From Ochrobactrum quorumnocens (GTDB taxonomy: Bacteria; Pseudomonadota; Alphaproteobacteria; Rhizobiales; Rhizobiaceae), in assembly GCF_002278035.1 (NCBI RefSeq), contig NZ_CP022604.1, positions 868,001-932,000 on the forward strand: 64,000 nucleotides of DNA. The letters run 5' to 3'. Numbering within the stretch: the first letter of the stretch is position 1; every line of letters begins with the position of its first letter. Of the stretch, positions 7,560 through 16,021 are shown one piece after another. Below the pieces are notes generated by a model. It was not told the origin of the DNA. It searched no databases and saw only the letters and a list, made by a program, of their open reading frames with translations. The position numbers were made by a program, and so were the translations under genes.

Positions 7560-8837
7560 TTAATTCGGATTTGCCGTCAAAACAAGGCTGGCATTTTGTC
7601 CACCAAAGCCAAATGAGTTTGAAAGCACCGCGGAAACCTGTCCGTCGCGCTTCACATTCGGCACGACATCCAGCGGGATTGCCGGGTCTGGATTGTCGTA
7701 ATTGATAGTTGGCGGCAATGTGCCGGTCTGGATCGTCAGCAGTGAAAACACGGCTTCGATAGCACCGGCAGCAGTCAGCGTGTGGCCAATCATCGACTTG
7801 TTGGATGAAACCGGGATCGACGCGATCTGCTCACCAAATACGCTTGAAAGAGCAAGATATTCCATTTTGTCATTCTCAGGCGTCGAGGTGCCATGAGCGT
7901 TGACATAAGAAATCTGATCTTCAGTCAAACCGGCATCAGCAAGTGCTGCACGTACCGTTCCGATAGCAGGCGAGGCATCCGGCTTGGAACGGGTGCGATG
8001 GAAATCGTCGGCCTTTTCGCCACAACCTGCCAGAATGCCCAGCACCTTTGCGCCGCGCGCCACTGCACTTTCAAGTGATTCCATGACCAGCGCACCAGAA
8101 CCTTCGGCCATCGCAAAACCGTCACGGTCCTTGGAGAAGGGCTTTGAAGCCTTTTCCGGTTTGTCGTTCTGGGTCGAAAGCGCTGACAGCAGCGAGAAGC
8201 GGATCAGCGATTCAGCTGATACCGAACCGTCTGTGCCGATCGAAAGAACACGATCGCTTTCGCCGCGACGAATGGCTTCGACGCCGAGCTGAATTGCGGT
8301 CGCACCCGAAGCGCAAGCAGTCGACAGCGTAACTGGCAGGCCGCGCGTGCCAAAAACCTCTGACAGGCGCTCGGCGATATAGCCGAACTGCGTCGTATTG
8401 AAGAGATCAATCTGACGCGCACGACGGCAGGCTTCGAGCAGAAGCTGATAGCTGGCCGGACCTTCATCCTTGATGCTTGCATCGAGCGCAAACCGGCTTT
8501 TCCAGTCCAGCTCAACAGGAGGTGCTGCAAGGAAAAGTGGACCGCCAAAGTTGGTCACGGAAAGACCGGACTGTGCGAGCGCCTCTTCACCAGCAAGACG
8601 TGCGAGCGCCTCGGAGAGGGCAGAGGAGCCGATATTGCTTTCTGGCAGAAAGTCGACCGTGCCGGAGAAGCGTGTCTTAAGGCTTTCAGTCGGAAAACGG
8701 GTGATGTCATGAATGCCGGAGCGTCCGCCGGTCAGTGCAGCCCAATTATCTTCCTTGCCCTGTCCGAGGGAGGAAACAACGCCTGCACCTGTAATTGCAA
8801 CGATGGGGCGGCCGAGATGGTCTGTATATTTGGTCAT
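7560..8837 (-). CDS. beta-ketoacyl-ACP synthase (FabF1XL-like, catalytically complete)
   Basis: This is a 425-residue KAS II-type condensing enzyme. The active site is complete: Cys175 in STACASG, His315 in NAHGTSTPEND, and His352 in NKSMIGHTLTAAG, with a GFGG loop near the end (numbering approximate). It should extend acyl-AcpXL with malonyl units towards C28. Its ATG begins one base after the stop of the upstream FabF2 gene. That is the spacing expected for translational coupling and equal expression of two partners. Confidence 0.92.
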   Translation of the reverse strand: MTKYTDHLGRPIVAITGAGVVSSLGQGKEDNWAALTGGRSGIHDITRFPTESLKTRFSGTVDFLPESNIGSSALSEALARLAGEEALAQSGLSVTNFGGPLFLAAPPVELDWKSRFALDASIKDEGPASYQLLLEACRRARQIDLFNTTQFGYIAERLSEVFGTRGLPVTLSTACASGATAIQLGVEAIRRGESDRVLSIGTDGSVSAESLIRFSLLSALSTQNDKPEKASKPFSKDRDGFAMAEGSGALVMESLESAVARGAKVLGILAGCGEKADDFHRTRSKPDASPAIGTVRAALADAGLTEDQISYVNAHGTSTPENDKMEYLALSSVFGEQIASIPVSSNKSMIGHTLTAAGAIEAVFSLLTIQTGTLPPTINYDNPDPAIPLDVVPNVKRDGQVSAVLSNSFGFGGQNASLVLTANPN

Positions 8838-8838
8838 C

Positions 8839-10020
8839 TTATGCTCTCACCAGCTTTGCGGCACCTTCAGCGCGAGTTGCACCGATGGTGGTGACGATGG
8901 CTTCGCTGATTGTTCCATCAATCGCCTTTTCAGACGGGCTTGTTGGTGCGAAAGCCTCACCTTTCCAAACAGAAATGGCTGCGAGCGCCAGCGCCAAGGG
9001 GAACTGAGCTTCGCGCAAATGCCCCGTCAGCCCGGTAATGCCGCGATAGGCTGAAGAAACGCCATTCAGTGCGGCTTTTTCGGCAGCGGTCGCAGCATGT
9101 GCGCCGGATGAGCCGGAAACCACATATTGAGGTTCTTTGCCGCCATTGGAAGCAAGCACCAGTTCACGCACAGTTTTTTCGAGATCATCGGCATCACGGC
9201 GGATTTGGGCGCTTTCGATGCTCGCAATTTCCGCATAAGCGCGCGCGCCACGCTTTTCAGCATGTTCAGCGCTTTCGAGCACAAGAAATACACCGCCGGA
9301 ACCGGAGATCATACCGCCACCGGCAGTACCATCACGTTCCCACAGTGAAGCCCAACCGTCGTGCTTGAGCAATCCGCCAAGCTCGTGACCGAGAATCATG
9401 TCGAAATGTTCGGAATTGTATGAGCCGCCGACCAGCGCATGTGTGCTCTGACCCGAACGAATGCGTGCCGCAGCCGTCTCAATTGCAGCAATACCGGAGC
9501 CTTCTTCGCCCATGAATGTGCGGGAAGAGCCGGTCACTTTATGAACGATGGAGATATTGCCTGCTAGCAGGTTTGAAAGCTGAGCGAGAAACAGGGTAGG
9601 GCGCAGCTCTGTCGAGAGCTTCTCGTTGAGCATTACACCGCGGTTGTTACTGGTGCGGCCTTCTTCGAGAATCTGCATATCGACAGTGATATCGCGTTCG
9701 CCGCCACCGGCGCCCACGATCATGTCCATGCTGGCGCACAATACTTCGTCATCCTTGATGCCCGCATCGTCAAGCGCGAGACCTGCCGCATAGGTACCAA
9801 GCCGCTGCCAGGTTTCCATCTGGCGCTGGTCGCCGCGCTTAGGGATTTGCAAGCCCCAATCGACTTCACCAAGCGGATGAACTGTATACGGCGCAAAGGC
9901 TTCTTTTTCGAGGCGTGGTTCTGAACCAGCCGTTGAGAAAGCATTCCAATGCGCATCCAGTCCTTCGCCAAGCGAAGAGATGATGCCAATTCCTGTGATG
10001 ACGACTTTATTGCTCTGCAT
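8839..10020 (-). CDS. FabF2XL-like condensing-enzyme homologue lacking the active Cys
   Basis: The protein has 393 residues from MQSNKVVITGIGIISSLG. The thiolase fold is intact, but the active-site stretch reads GSSRTFMGEEGSG where KAS enzymes have GPSxSxxTACxSG. Cys is therefore replaced by about Glu173. The first His motif (NAHGT) is replaced by VSGSSG, and only the second His survives (GLTGHLREAQ). This is the pattern of chain-length factors in type II polyketide KS-CLF dimers. An active role on its own looks unlikely. A heterodimer with the next gene product is inferred. A GTG at 10092 would add 24 residues but is a poorer start. Confidence 0.88.
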   Translation of the reverse strand: MQSNKVVITGIGIISSLGEGLDAHWNAFSTAGSEPRLEKEAFAPYTVHPLGEVDWGLQIPKRGDQRQMETWQRLGTYAAGLALDDAGIKDDEVLCASMDMIVGAGGGERDITVDMQILEEGRTSNNRGVMLNEKLSTELRPTLFLAQLSNLLAGNISIVHKVTGSSRTFMGEEGSGIAAIETAAARIRSGQSTHALVGGSYNSEHFDMILGHELGGLLKHDGWASLWERDGTAGGGMISGSGGVFLVLESAEHAEKRGARAYAEIASIESAQIRRDADDLEKTVRELVLASNGGKEPQYVVSGSSGAHAATAAEKAALNGVSSAYRGITGLTGHLREAQFPLALALAAISVWKGEAFAPTSPSEKAIDGTISEAIVTTIGATRAEGAAKLVRA

Positions 10021-10131
10021 AGTTCGGTTCTGCCCGTAAATGCTGTGCTTGGGATGCTGTGCGTGATCCAGAAACGGAATCAGGGCGAACACGGATGTTC
10101 ACCCTTCAATACCGTCAGCTTTCGCGGCTGG

Positions 10132-10413
10132 TCAGCCCTTTTTGGCCGCGACCAGTTCGTCGATCTTGGCGCAGAGATTCTTCAGAACGAAGTATTCTTC
10201 AGTCGGCGCTTTGCCTTCGTTCACTTCCTGCGTCCACTGTTCAAGCGGAATCTTGATGCCGAATTCTTTGTCGATCGCAAAGACGATGTCGAGGAAATCG
10301 AGGCTGTCGATGCCCAGATCATCAATGGTGTGGCTTTCGGGCGTGATGGTATCACGATCGATTTCACTTGTTTCAGCAATGATGTCGGCGACTTTGTCAA
10401 AAGTAGAGGACAA
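10132..10413 (-). CDS. acpXL: acyl carrier protein AcpXL for very-long-chain fatty acids
   Basis: This is a 93-residue acidic carrier protein. The phosphopantetheine Ser lies in [14 protein letters not shown]. It is longer than the housekeeping ACP, with an insertion around [20 protein letters not shown], the AcpXL hallmark. In rhizobia AcpXL carries the 27-hydroxyoctacosanoate chain for lipid A. It is the first gene of the operon, read leftwards into the FabF pair. The promoter should lie in 10414-10541, before the repeat. Confidence 0.95.
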   Translation of the reverse strand: MSSTFDKVADIIAETSEIDRDTITPESHTIDDLGIDSLDFLDIVFAIDKEFGIKIPLEQWTQEVNEGKAPTEEYFVLKNLCAKIDELVAAKKG

Positions 10414-10541
10414 GTTTCGATTCCTTTATTCTTGGCGATGCCACTACAGGCATACGTCTGAGTATCTGCGCGTATCTAGCGTTTTTCCGGTGACAGGGAA
10501 AGTCATAATAGCTTCACGATCACCGAGACTTCGCCGGACTT

Positions 10542-10647
10542 TAGAGCGCATCCCGAAAAGTGTGAAACGGTTTTCGGAAAAGATGCGCGTGAAAACAAAT
10601 AATTGAGACGCGTCGATCTGATGAAGTCAGATCGAAACGCACTCTGA
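10542..10647. repeat. MITE-like repeat upstream of acpXL
   Basis: It begins TAGAGCGCATCCCGAAAAGTG, carries CGGTTTTCGG and GATGCGCGTGAAAACAAATA, and ends in an imperfect ACTCTGA. It is close to the copies at 303 and 46415. The rest of the 10414-10729 gap shows no gene. Confidence 0.8.
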
Positions 10648-10729
10648 TTGCGCATATAAGGTGCACAGCACGCGAAGCGCAACATAGAGCGAATTACAAT
10701 TTTTTGAAATGTGCTCAAAAAAGAATTGT

Positions 10730-11488
10730 TCAGGGTTCGCTTCTCACCCGCTTTATGAAGTACCAAAGCCCGACAGCGGTGCATGCGAGCATGACAATCG
10801 CAAGCGCGTATTGTACTGGCCCATTGCCGGAAGCAACCGCTGCAAGCCCCGATGCGGCACTGCCCAAAGCACCAAGCGCTTCGGGATGTTTCAGCACAGT
10901 TTTGACAGCCGTATCGCATTGCCGTGCTTTCGGTAGCGAGGCGGCTTTCGGTTCCGCAGGCTCGGTGACAGATGGGGTCGCGGCAAGTGCAAGTGCACGA
11001 GATCGGACACGCTCGACGCGTGCCAACCAGCCAGTGCCAAAGGTCGAAGCTGTGGACAATCCTTTCAGCCAAGTGGCGCGCGCATCACATAGTGCGTTGA
11101 TGATCGCCTCAGGCGAGTGATCAGAAAGTGCGGCAAGGGTTTTAACGCCGATGACGCCATCTTCAGGCAGATTGACAATGCCTTGCAGCATTTTCGCCGC
11201 CCTGCCTGGCCCTGAGTTCACCGCAAAGTCGAATACCGCGTAATCAATGCCCGATGGGAGATCATCACCATCGATCTTGTTCCAGAATTGTTGCTGATAG
11301 ATTTTCGTGGCTTCTGCTTGTGTAAGGTCCATCACATCTGATGTAGATATCGGGTGTCCCCGCCATGCCGAGAGTGTCGCTATGGTAATTCCCATATTGG
11401 TAGCGCCGCCGGGGTCATGTGGATTGTCGACATAACCACCTTCTTCACTAAAAATATAGGGTATAATTTTTTTGAAGTTAGGCTTCAT
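10730..11488 (-). CDS. GH108 lysozyme-like (TtsA/zliS type) protein with C-terminal membrane anchor
   Basis: The protein has 252 residues. The GH108 domain starts FSEEGGYVDNPHDPGGATNMG with the catalytic Glu in EEGG. A peptidoglycan-binding type 3 region follows (about 95-175: NSGPGRAAKMLQG ... EDGVIGVKTL). The last 80 residues are Ala-rich and end in one hydrophobic helix (QYALAIVMLACTAVGLWYFI) plus a basic tail. The family contains phage endolysins and muramidases that help protein export, such as TtsA. No phage genes or holin lie nearby, and no signal peptide is visible. Confidence 0.85.
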   Translation of the reverse strand: MKPNFKKIIPYIFSEEGGYVDNPHDPGGATNMGITIATLSAWRGHPISTSDVMDLTQAEATKIYQQQFWNKIDGDDLPSGIDYAVFDFAVNSGPGRAAKMLQGIVNLPEDGVIGVKTLAALSDHSPEAIINALCDARATWLKGLSTASTFGTGWLARVERVRSRALALAATPSVTEPAEPKAASLPKARQCDTAVKTVLKHPEALGALGSAASGLAAVASGNGPVQYALAIVMLACTAVGLWYFIKRVRSEP

Positions 11489-11609
11489 CTCTGAAATCCC
11501 TAATTTATATAATGTAAAAATAAATAATACTTATAATTAACCGATATTACTCCATAGTTTGGGTAAATAATATTGATTTGTTTTGAATGTGCGTTGAAGA
11601 ACGTTACGT

Positions 11610-11687
11610 CTAGTGGATTGAATTTGACATGTGAATCCCGACCGACACAAATGCTGTTTCAAACGTCAAATTCGAAAAATCCACTAG
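11610..11687. repeat. second repeat family, copy B (78-bp palindrome)
   Basis: It is bounded by CTAGTGGATT and AATCCACTAG, with inner arms AATTTGACATGTGAA and TTTCAAACGTCAAATT. It matches 3171-3229 in reverse orientation, including the GGGATTC, TGTGTC and GAAACAGC blocks. Confidence 0.75.
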
Positions 11688-11730
11688 ATTCAAATGCTTG
11701 CTAATGGTCTTTTTGATTCCGAAATTTCTT

Positions 11731-11835
11731 TAAAGCATTTTCAGCCAAAGTAGGAACCGGTTTTGCGTTCGGGAATGCGTAAAAACAAATAGTTACAGCG
11801 GTTCCAACGATTCAATATTAACTGGAACCGCTTTA
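11731..11835. repeat. MITE-like repeat upstream of galM
   Basis: Ends are TAAAGCATTTTC and CCGCTTTA. The core GGAACCGGTTTTGCG ... GCGTAAAAACAAATAGTTA is nearly identical to the copy at 39335. Together with the 11610 repeat it accounts for most of the 11489-11970 gap, which is otherwise AT-rich and has no gene. Confidence 0.85.
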
Positions 11836-11970
11836 ACGCTTGTATCGAGGGATGAAAATGTCGGGCTCAGACCACTAGATACTTCCGGTTTAGTTGCATT
11901 CGCTCTTGCGCAGCACGCGCCGATGCGGCTTGATGCGGCTCTCGAAAACGCATCAAAATGGGCGAACAAA

Positions 11971-12987
11971 GTGACATCGGAAATTTTTGGATATGCACCG
12001 GACGGGCAGGCGGTTCATCGGCTTACAATAGCCAATGGTTCGCTCGAAGCGAAGATCATTACATGGGGCGCAGCTGTTCAGGATTTGCGCATGGAAGGTC
12101 ATGATGCGCCATTGGTTATTGGCTATCGTGATTTTGCCGATTATCCAGCGCACTCGCCCCATTTAGGCGCAATCGCCGGTCGCTTTTCCAATCGCATCCG
12201 CAATGCGCGGTTTGTGCTTGATGGAAAGACATATGATGTCGAGGCGAATTTTCAGGGAATTCATAATCTGCATGGCGGCAGCAAAGGCCTTGGAAACCGC
12301 GTCTGGAAAGTCACCGGCTCTGGATCTGATTTCGTTACGCTCGCCACACTTGCAGCCGATGGAGAGATGGGGTTCCCCGGTAATCTCAATGTAAGCTGCA
12401 CCTATATGCTCAATGCAAAGGGTACTTTGATTGTGCGTCTTGAAGCAGTGACGGATAAGCCAACGGTGTGCAATCTTCTCCATCACAGCTATTTCAATCT
12501 TGATGATGGCGGAGAGGGCGACATACTCGATCACCAGTTAAAGATCGAAGCCGATGCCTATATGCCGGTCGATGAGGCACTGATTCCCGATGGGCGCATT
12601 TTGCCCGTCAAAGACACGCCTTATGATTTCCGCGATTTCCGTCCAGTCCGCTTCAAGGAGGACGGCAAGCAAGTCGAATATGACAGCAATTTCTGCATGA
12701 CGGCGGCACGCGGTCCGTTGCGCCCCTGTGCGTCCGTTAAAGGTGCGCGGTCCGGTATTCGCCTTGATGTTGAGACGACGGAGCCTGGCGTTCAGTTTTA
12801 TGCCGGCAATACAATGGCCAATGATTGCATTGGTTTAATGGGCAAGCCTTACGGCAAGCATGCAGGGTTCTGTCTGGAGCCGCAGGTCTGGCCGGGTTCG
12901 CTGGAATATTCCTACGTTCCTCAAGCGATCTTACGTCCGGGCGAAGTTTACGCCCAGACGAGCCATTTTACGTTTACGCGGGATTAG
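11971..12987 (+). CDS. galM: aldose 1-epimerase (galactose mutarotase)
   Basis: The protein has about 338 residues from a GTG at 11971 (VTSEIFGYAPDGQAV). An ATG at 11923 would add 16 residues, and neither start has a clear ribosome site. Family motifs seen are GRFSNRIRNARF, the catalytic His in NLLHHSYFNLDD, and the catalytic Glu in FCLEPQVWPGS near the end. It interconverts alpha and beta anomers of hexoses in the cytoplasm. Its 3' end overlaps the convergent sugar-kinase gene by 14 bp. Confidence 0.9.
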   Translation: MTSEIFGYAPDGQAVHRLTIANGSLEAKIITWGAAVQDLRMEGHDAPLVIGYRDFADYPAHSPHLGAIAGRFSNRIRNARFVLDGKTYDVEANFQGIHNLHGGSKGLGNRVWKVTGSGSDFVTLATLAADGEMGFPGNLNVSCTYMLNAKGTLIVRLEAVTDKPTVCNLLHHSYFNLDDGGEGDILDHQLKIEADAYMPVDEALIPDGRILPVKDTPYDFRDFRPVRFKEDGKQVEYDSNFCMTAARGPLRPCASVKGARSGIRLDVETTEPGVQFYAGNTMANDCIGLMGKPYGKHAGFCLEPQVWPGSLEYSYVPQAILRPGEVYAQTSHFTFTRD

Positions 12988-13906
12988 TTTCGTTGAGATA
13001 AGCGGCGCGTGCGTGTTCCATTGGAGCCAGCGCGCCGCGAATTTCCACTACGCGCGCTGCAACTGCATGTGCTTTGCGTGCAGCTTCAACGGGCGATAAG
13101 CCTTCAATACGTGCGGCAAGATAACCACCGTTAAAGCTGTCACCAGCACCTGTCGTATCAACCGCATTGGCTTTGACGGATGGAATGAGGGTTTGCTCGC
13201 CGTCCGCTATAACAAGCGCGGGCTCTGTGCCGTCCTTGACCACAATTTCCTTCACACCAAGACCAATAAGTCTTTCCGCACAGGCCTGCGCCGTCGCATC
13301 GCCAAAGAGCGCCTGTTCATCGGGGAAAGTCGGCAGCGCGATATCGGCAATCTGCATGGCTTCGCTGATGACTTTCTTTGCGACCTCGCGATCAGGCCAG
13401 AGCTGATGGCGGAAATTCGGATCAAATGCGATGCGGGCGCCTTCTGCGCGGCATTCACGTAAGATTTCGAACAGAGTTTCGCGATGTTCCGGGAAGACGA
13501 TGGCAATTGAAATGCCCGAGAAGTAGATCATATCGCGGCCAGCCAGGCTGGCTTTTAAGGCATTTCGGTCGTTTGCGAGGCGTCGCGCTGCTGCATCACT
13601 GCGCCAATAGGTGAACGAACGTTCTGCGCCATTGAGCGTGATCGCATATAGCCCAGGATGGACGCCCTTGATAATGGGGCTGTGCGCAATGCCGATGCCA
13701 TTTGATGTGAGGAAAGCACGTTGCTTCTGCGAGAAATCGTCCTCGCCAAATGCGCTGACATATTCCACGGGATACGATTGGTCTTTCAGCGCGCGCATGT
13801 ACCAGGCGGTGTTCAGTGTGTCGCCGGCATATCCCATGCGCCATTGATCATCGCCACCGCCGGACAGTTCGATCATGCACTCACCGATCGACGCAAAGCC
13901 ACCCAT
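12974..13906 (-). CDS. PfkB family sugar kinase, probable 2-keto-3-deoxygluconate kinase
   Basis: This is a 310-residue ribokinase-fold enzyme. The N-terminal IGECMIELSGG and GYAGDTLNTAWYM resemble KDG kinases. The PfkB signature DTTGAGDSFNGGYLAAR holds the catalytic Asp and the anion hole. The likely reaction is ATP-dependent phosphorylation of 2-dehydro-3-deoxygluconate to KDPG for the Entner-Doudoroff route. The substrate is inferred from resemblance only. The 13907-14127 gap upstream holds a partial repeat and the promoters of both divergent genes. Confidence 0.85.
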   Translation of the reverse strand: MGGFASIGECMIELSGGGDDQWRMGYAGDTLNTAWYMRALKDQSYPVEYVSAFGEDDFSQKQRAFLTSNGIGIAHSPIIKGVHPGLYAITLNGAERSFTYWRSDAAARRLANDRNALKASLAGRDMIYFSGISIAIVFPEHRETLFEILRECRAEGARIAFDPNFRHQLWPDREVAKKVISEAMQIADIALPTFPDEQALFGDATAQACAERLIGLGVKEIVVKDGTEPALVIADGEQTLIPSVKANAVDTTGAGDSFNGGYLAARIEGLSPVEAARKAHAVAARVVEIRGALAPMEHARAAYLNETNPA

Positions 13907-13939
13907 AGTTATCTCCTCGTTTCTATCCGCACGTACGCC

Positions 13940-14010
13940 TACAGTATCAGTCCAAAAATCTGAACCAGTTTTTGGAAAGCACCATGCGTAGGTTCAATAA
14001 TTTAGAGCGT
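13940..14010. repeat. partial MITE-like repeat
   Basis: TACAGTATCAGTCC ... TTTTTGGAAAGCACCATGCGTAG ... TTTAGAGCG matches the left two thirds of the copy at 61573 and the inverted copy at 41056. The GCGCCC palindrome half is missing. Confidence 0.7.
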
Positions 14011-14127
14011 TGAAGAAGTGCAGGGTACTCCATAGGAATTTGCGGTGATGTAAAATCCAGATGTCACTTACCCTTTATCGACTTGCCACAATCTGCGTGT
14101 AACGATCCCGCCAAGAGAGGAATCACT

Positions 14128-14859
14128 ATGCGTTACGCGATTTATTTCACGCCGCCGTCAGGCGATGCGCTTTTGAAAGTTGCCGCCAACTGGCTTGGGC
14201 GAAGTGCGTTTAGTGGAGAGCCGGTTAAGGTTCCTGCGATTCGAACGCTTGCGGCCGAAGATATTGCCGCACTGACCGAGGAGCCGCGCCGCTATGGTTT
14301 TCATGGCACGTTGAAAGCGCCTTTCCGATTGGACGAGACCTATCAGGAAAGCGATTTGCTTTCCGCGCTGATGTATTTCGCATCTTCGAGCGCGCCATTC
14401 GTCATACCACGCCTGAAATTGCAGGGTATTGGCCCGTTCTTTGCGCTCGTGCCGGAAGAGCCTGTGGCTGAACTCAATCAGCTTGCCAATGACGTGGTGG
14501 TTTCGTTTGATCGTTTTCGCGCGCCATTGCGGGATGCGGAAATTGCCAAGCGTCGTCCAGAACGATTGAGCGAAGGGCAGCGCCAGAACCTTGATCGCTG
14601 GGGCTATCCTTACGTTTTCGATGAGTTTCGCTTTCATATGACGCTGACCGGACCAGTCGATGAAAAGCAGCGGCCGCATGTCGAACGCGTGCTTGACGAC
14701 TTTTTTGCGCCTGTTCTGGATGATCCGGTAGAAATCGCCAATCTTGCGCTCTTTGTGGAACCGGAAAAAGGCGCACCATTCGAGATTCATTCGCTGCATC
14801 CGATGACCGGTGGTACTAAGGTGTCAAAACGGTCCTCTCGGGCTGTGGGAAGGCCTTGA
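14128..14859 (+). CDS. DUF1045 (2H-phosphoesterase-like) phosphonate-associated protein
   Basis: The protein has 243 residues from the ATG at 14128, with AGAGAGGAATC just before it. Two H-x-T motifs (FHGTLKAPF near residue 60, FHMTLTGP near 170) are the catalytic signature of the 2H phosphoesterase fold. The family is known as a phosphonate-metabolism protein (TIGR03223) and often sits beside phn genes. The stop is 3 nt before phnM, so the two form an operon. The substrate is unknown, but a cyclic phosphate such as the PhnP-type product is a reasonable guess. Confidence 0.85.
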   Translation: MRYAIYFTPPSGDALLKVAANWLGRSAFSGEPVKVPAIRTLAAEDIAALTEEPRRYGFHGTLKAPFRLDETYQESDLLSALMYFASSSAPFVIPRLKLQGIGPFFALVPEEPVAELNQLANDVVVSFDRFRAPLRDAEIAKRRPERLSEGQRQNLDRWGYPYVFDEFRFHMTLTGPVDEKQRPHVERVLDDFFAPVLDDPVEIANLALFVEPEKGAPFEIHSLHPMTGGTKVSKRSSRAVGRP

Positions 14860-14862
14860 GGA

Positions 14863-16002
14863 ATGACGACGGAAACTGTTCTAAAAAATGCAAATATTGT
14901 TCTGCCTGACGAAGTAATCAGCGGTACCGTTAAAATAGCTGATGGTGTCATCGTTGATATTTCATCCGGCTCGTCCGTGTCTGGTAAAGACATGGAAGGG
15001 GATTATTTGACGCCGGGACTGGTCGAGTTGCACACTGACCATCTCGAAGGCCATTATGCGCCACGCCCGAAAGTGCGCTGGAATCCGATTGCTGCGGTTC
15101 AGGCTCATGACGCGCAGATTGCCGCTTCCGGCATTACGACAGTCTTTGATGCTTTGCGGATCGGCTTCGACGATGAAGCGCAGACGGGTATTGATGATAT
15201 GCGTAAGCTGTCATCAGCAATCGCAGAGGGGCGTGAGGCAGGACGTTTGCGCGCCGACCATTTTCTGCACTTGCGGTGCGAGGTTTCAGCACCTGATTGC
15301 CTGAGTGCATTCGAGCGGTTTGGCGTGCATCCGCTGGTCAAACTGGTTTCACTGATGGATCATGCACCGGGACAGCGGCAGTTCACGGATATTGAAACCT
15401 ACAAATCCTACTACATGAGCAAGCTCAGAGTGACCGAAGAAGAATTCATACGCTATTGCGAAAAGCGTATGGGCCAGTCACAGCGACATTCGGCACCGAC
15501 CCGCAAGGCGATTGCCAGTGATTGCCTTGAGCGCGGCATCGTTCTGGCCAGCCACGATGACGCCACAGCGGATCACGTTGCAGAAGCAAGTACGCAGGGA
15601 ATTCGCGTTGCTGAATTTCCAACAACACATCTGGCCGCCAAGGCATCCAAGGAAGCGGGTATGTCGGTTCTGATGGGCGCGCCCAATGTGGTGCGTGGTG
15701 GTTCGCATTCTGGCAATGTTTCGGCACGCGAATTGGCTGAAGCCGGTCATCTCGATATTATTTCGTCTGATTATATTCCGGCAAGCATGATGCAATCGGC
15801 ATTCTTCATGGCAGATGTCATGGAGCAAATTACGCTTCCACAGGCGATCAAGCTGGTATCAAGCAATCCGGCAAAAGCCGTTGGCCTGCAGGATCGTGGT
15901 GAAATCGCAATTGGAAAGCGTGGTGATCTGGTGCGTGTGCAGATTGCCGAGCACGTACCGATCATTCGCACCGTTTGGCGCGAAGGACGGCGCGTGATCT
16001 GA
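14863..16002 (+). CDS. phnM: alpha-D-ribose 1-methylphosphonate 5-triphosphate diphosphatase
   Basis: This is a 379-residue amidohydrolase-fold enzyme. The metal site begins VELHTDHLEGHYAPRP, and LASHDDATADHV and SSDYIPASMM supply further ligands. PhnM releases pyrophosphate from the triphosphate intermediate of the C-P lyase pathway. No other phn genes (phnGHIJKL) are in the window, so the rest of the pathway must be elsewhere, or this pair has an independent role. Confidence 0.94.
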   Translation: MTTETVLKNANIVLPDEVISGTVKIADGVIVDISSGSSVSGKDMEGDYLTPGLVELHTDHLEGHYAPRPKVRWNPIAAVQAHDAQIAASGITTVFDALRIGFDDEAQTGIDDMRKLSSAIAEGREAGRLRADHFLHLRCEVSAPDCLSAFERFGVHPLVKLVSLMDHAPGQRQFTDIETYKSYYMSKLRVTEEEFIRYCEKRMGQSQRHSAPTRKAIASDCLERGIVLASHDDATADHVAEASTQGIRVAEFPTTHLAAKASKEAGMSVLMGAPNVVRGGSHSGNVSARELAEAGHLDIISSDYIPASMMQSAFFMADVMEQITLPQAIKLVSSNPAKAVGLQDRGEIAIGKRGDLVRVQIAEHVPIIRTVWREGRRVI

Positions 16003-16019
16003 CACGCGCCGTTTATTTG
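15988..16019 (+). terminator. terminator overlapping the phnM stop
   Basis: CGGCGCGTG pairs with CACGCGCCG across a 6-nt loop that holds the TGA stop. TTTATTTG follows. Confidence 0.75.
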
Positions 16020-16021
16020 TT

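Noticed and set aside
10730..11488. Prophage remnant around the GH108 gene
   Set aside because: No integrase, holin, structural gene or att-like direct repeats are visible on either side.
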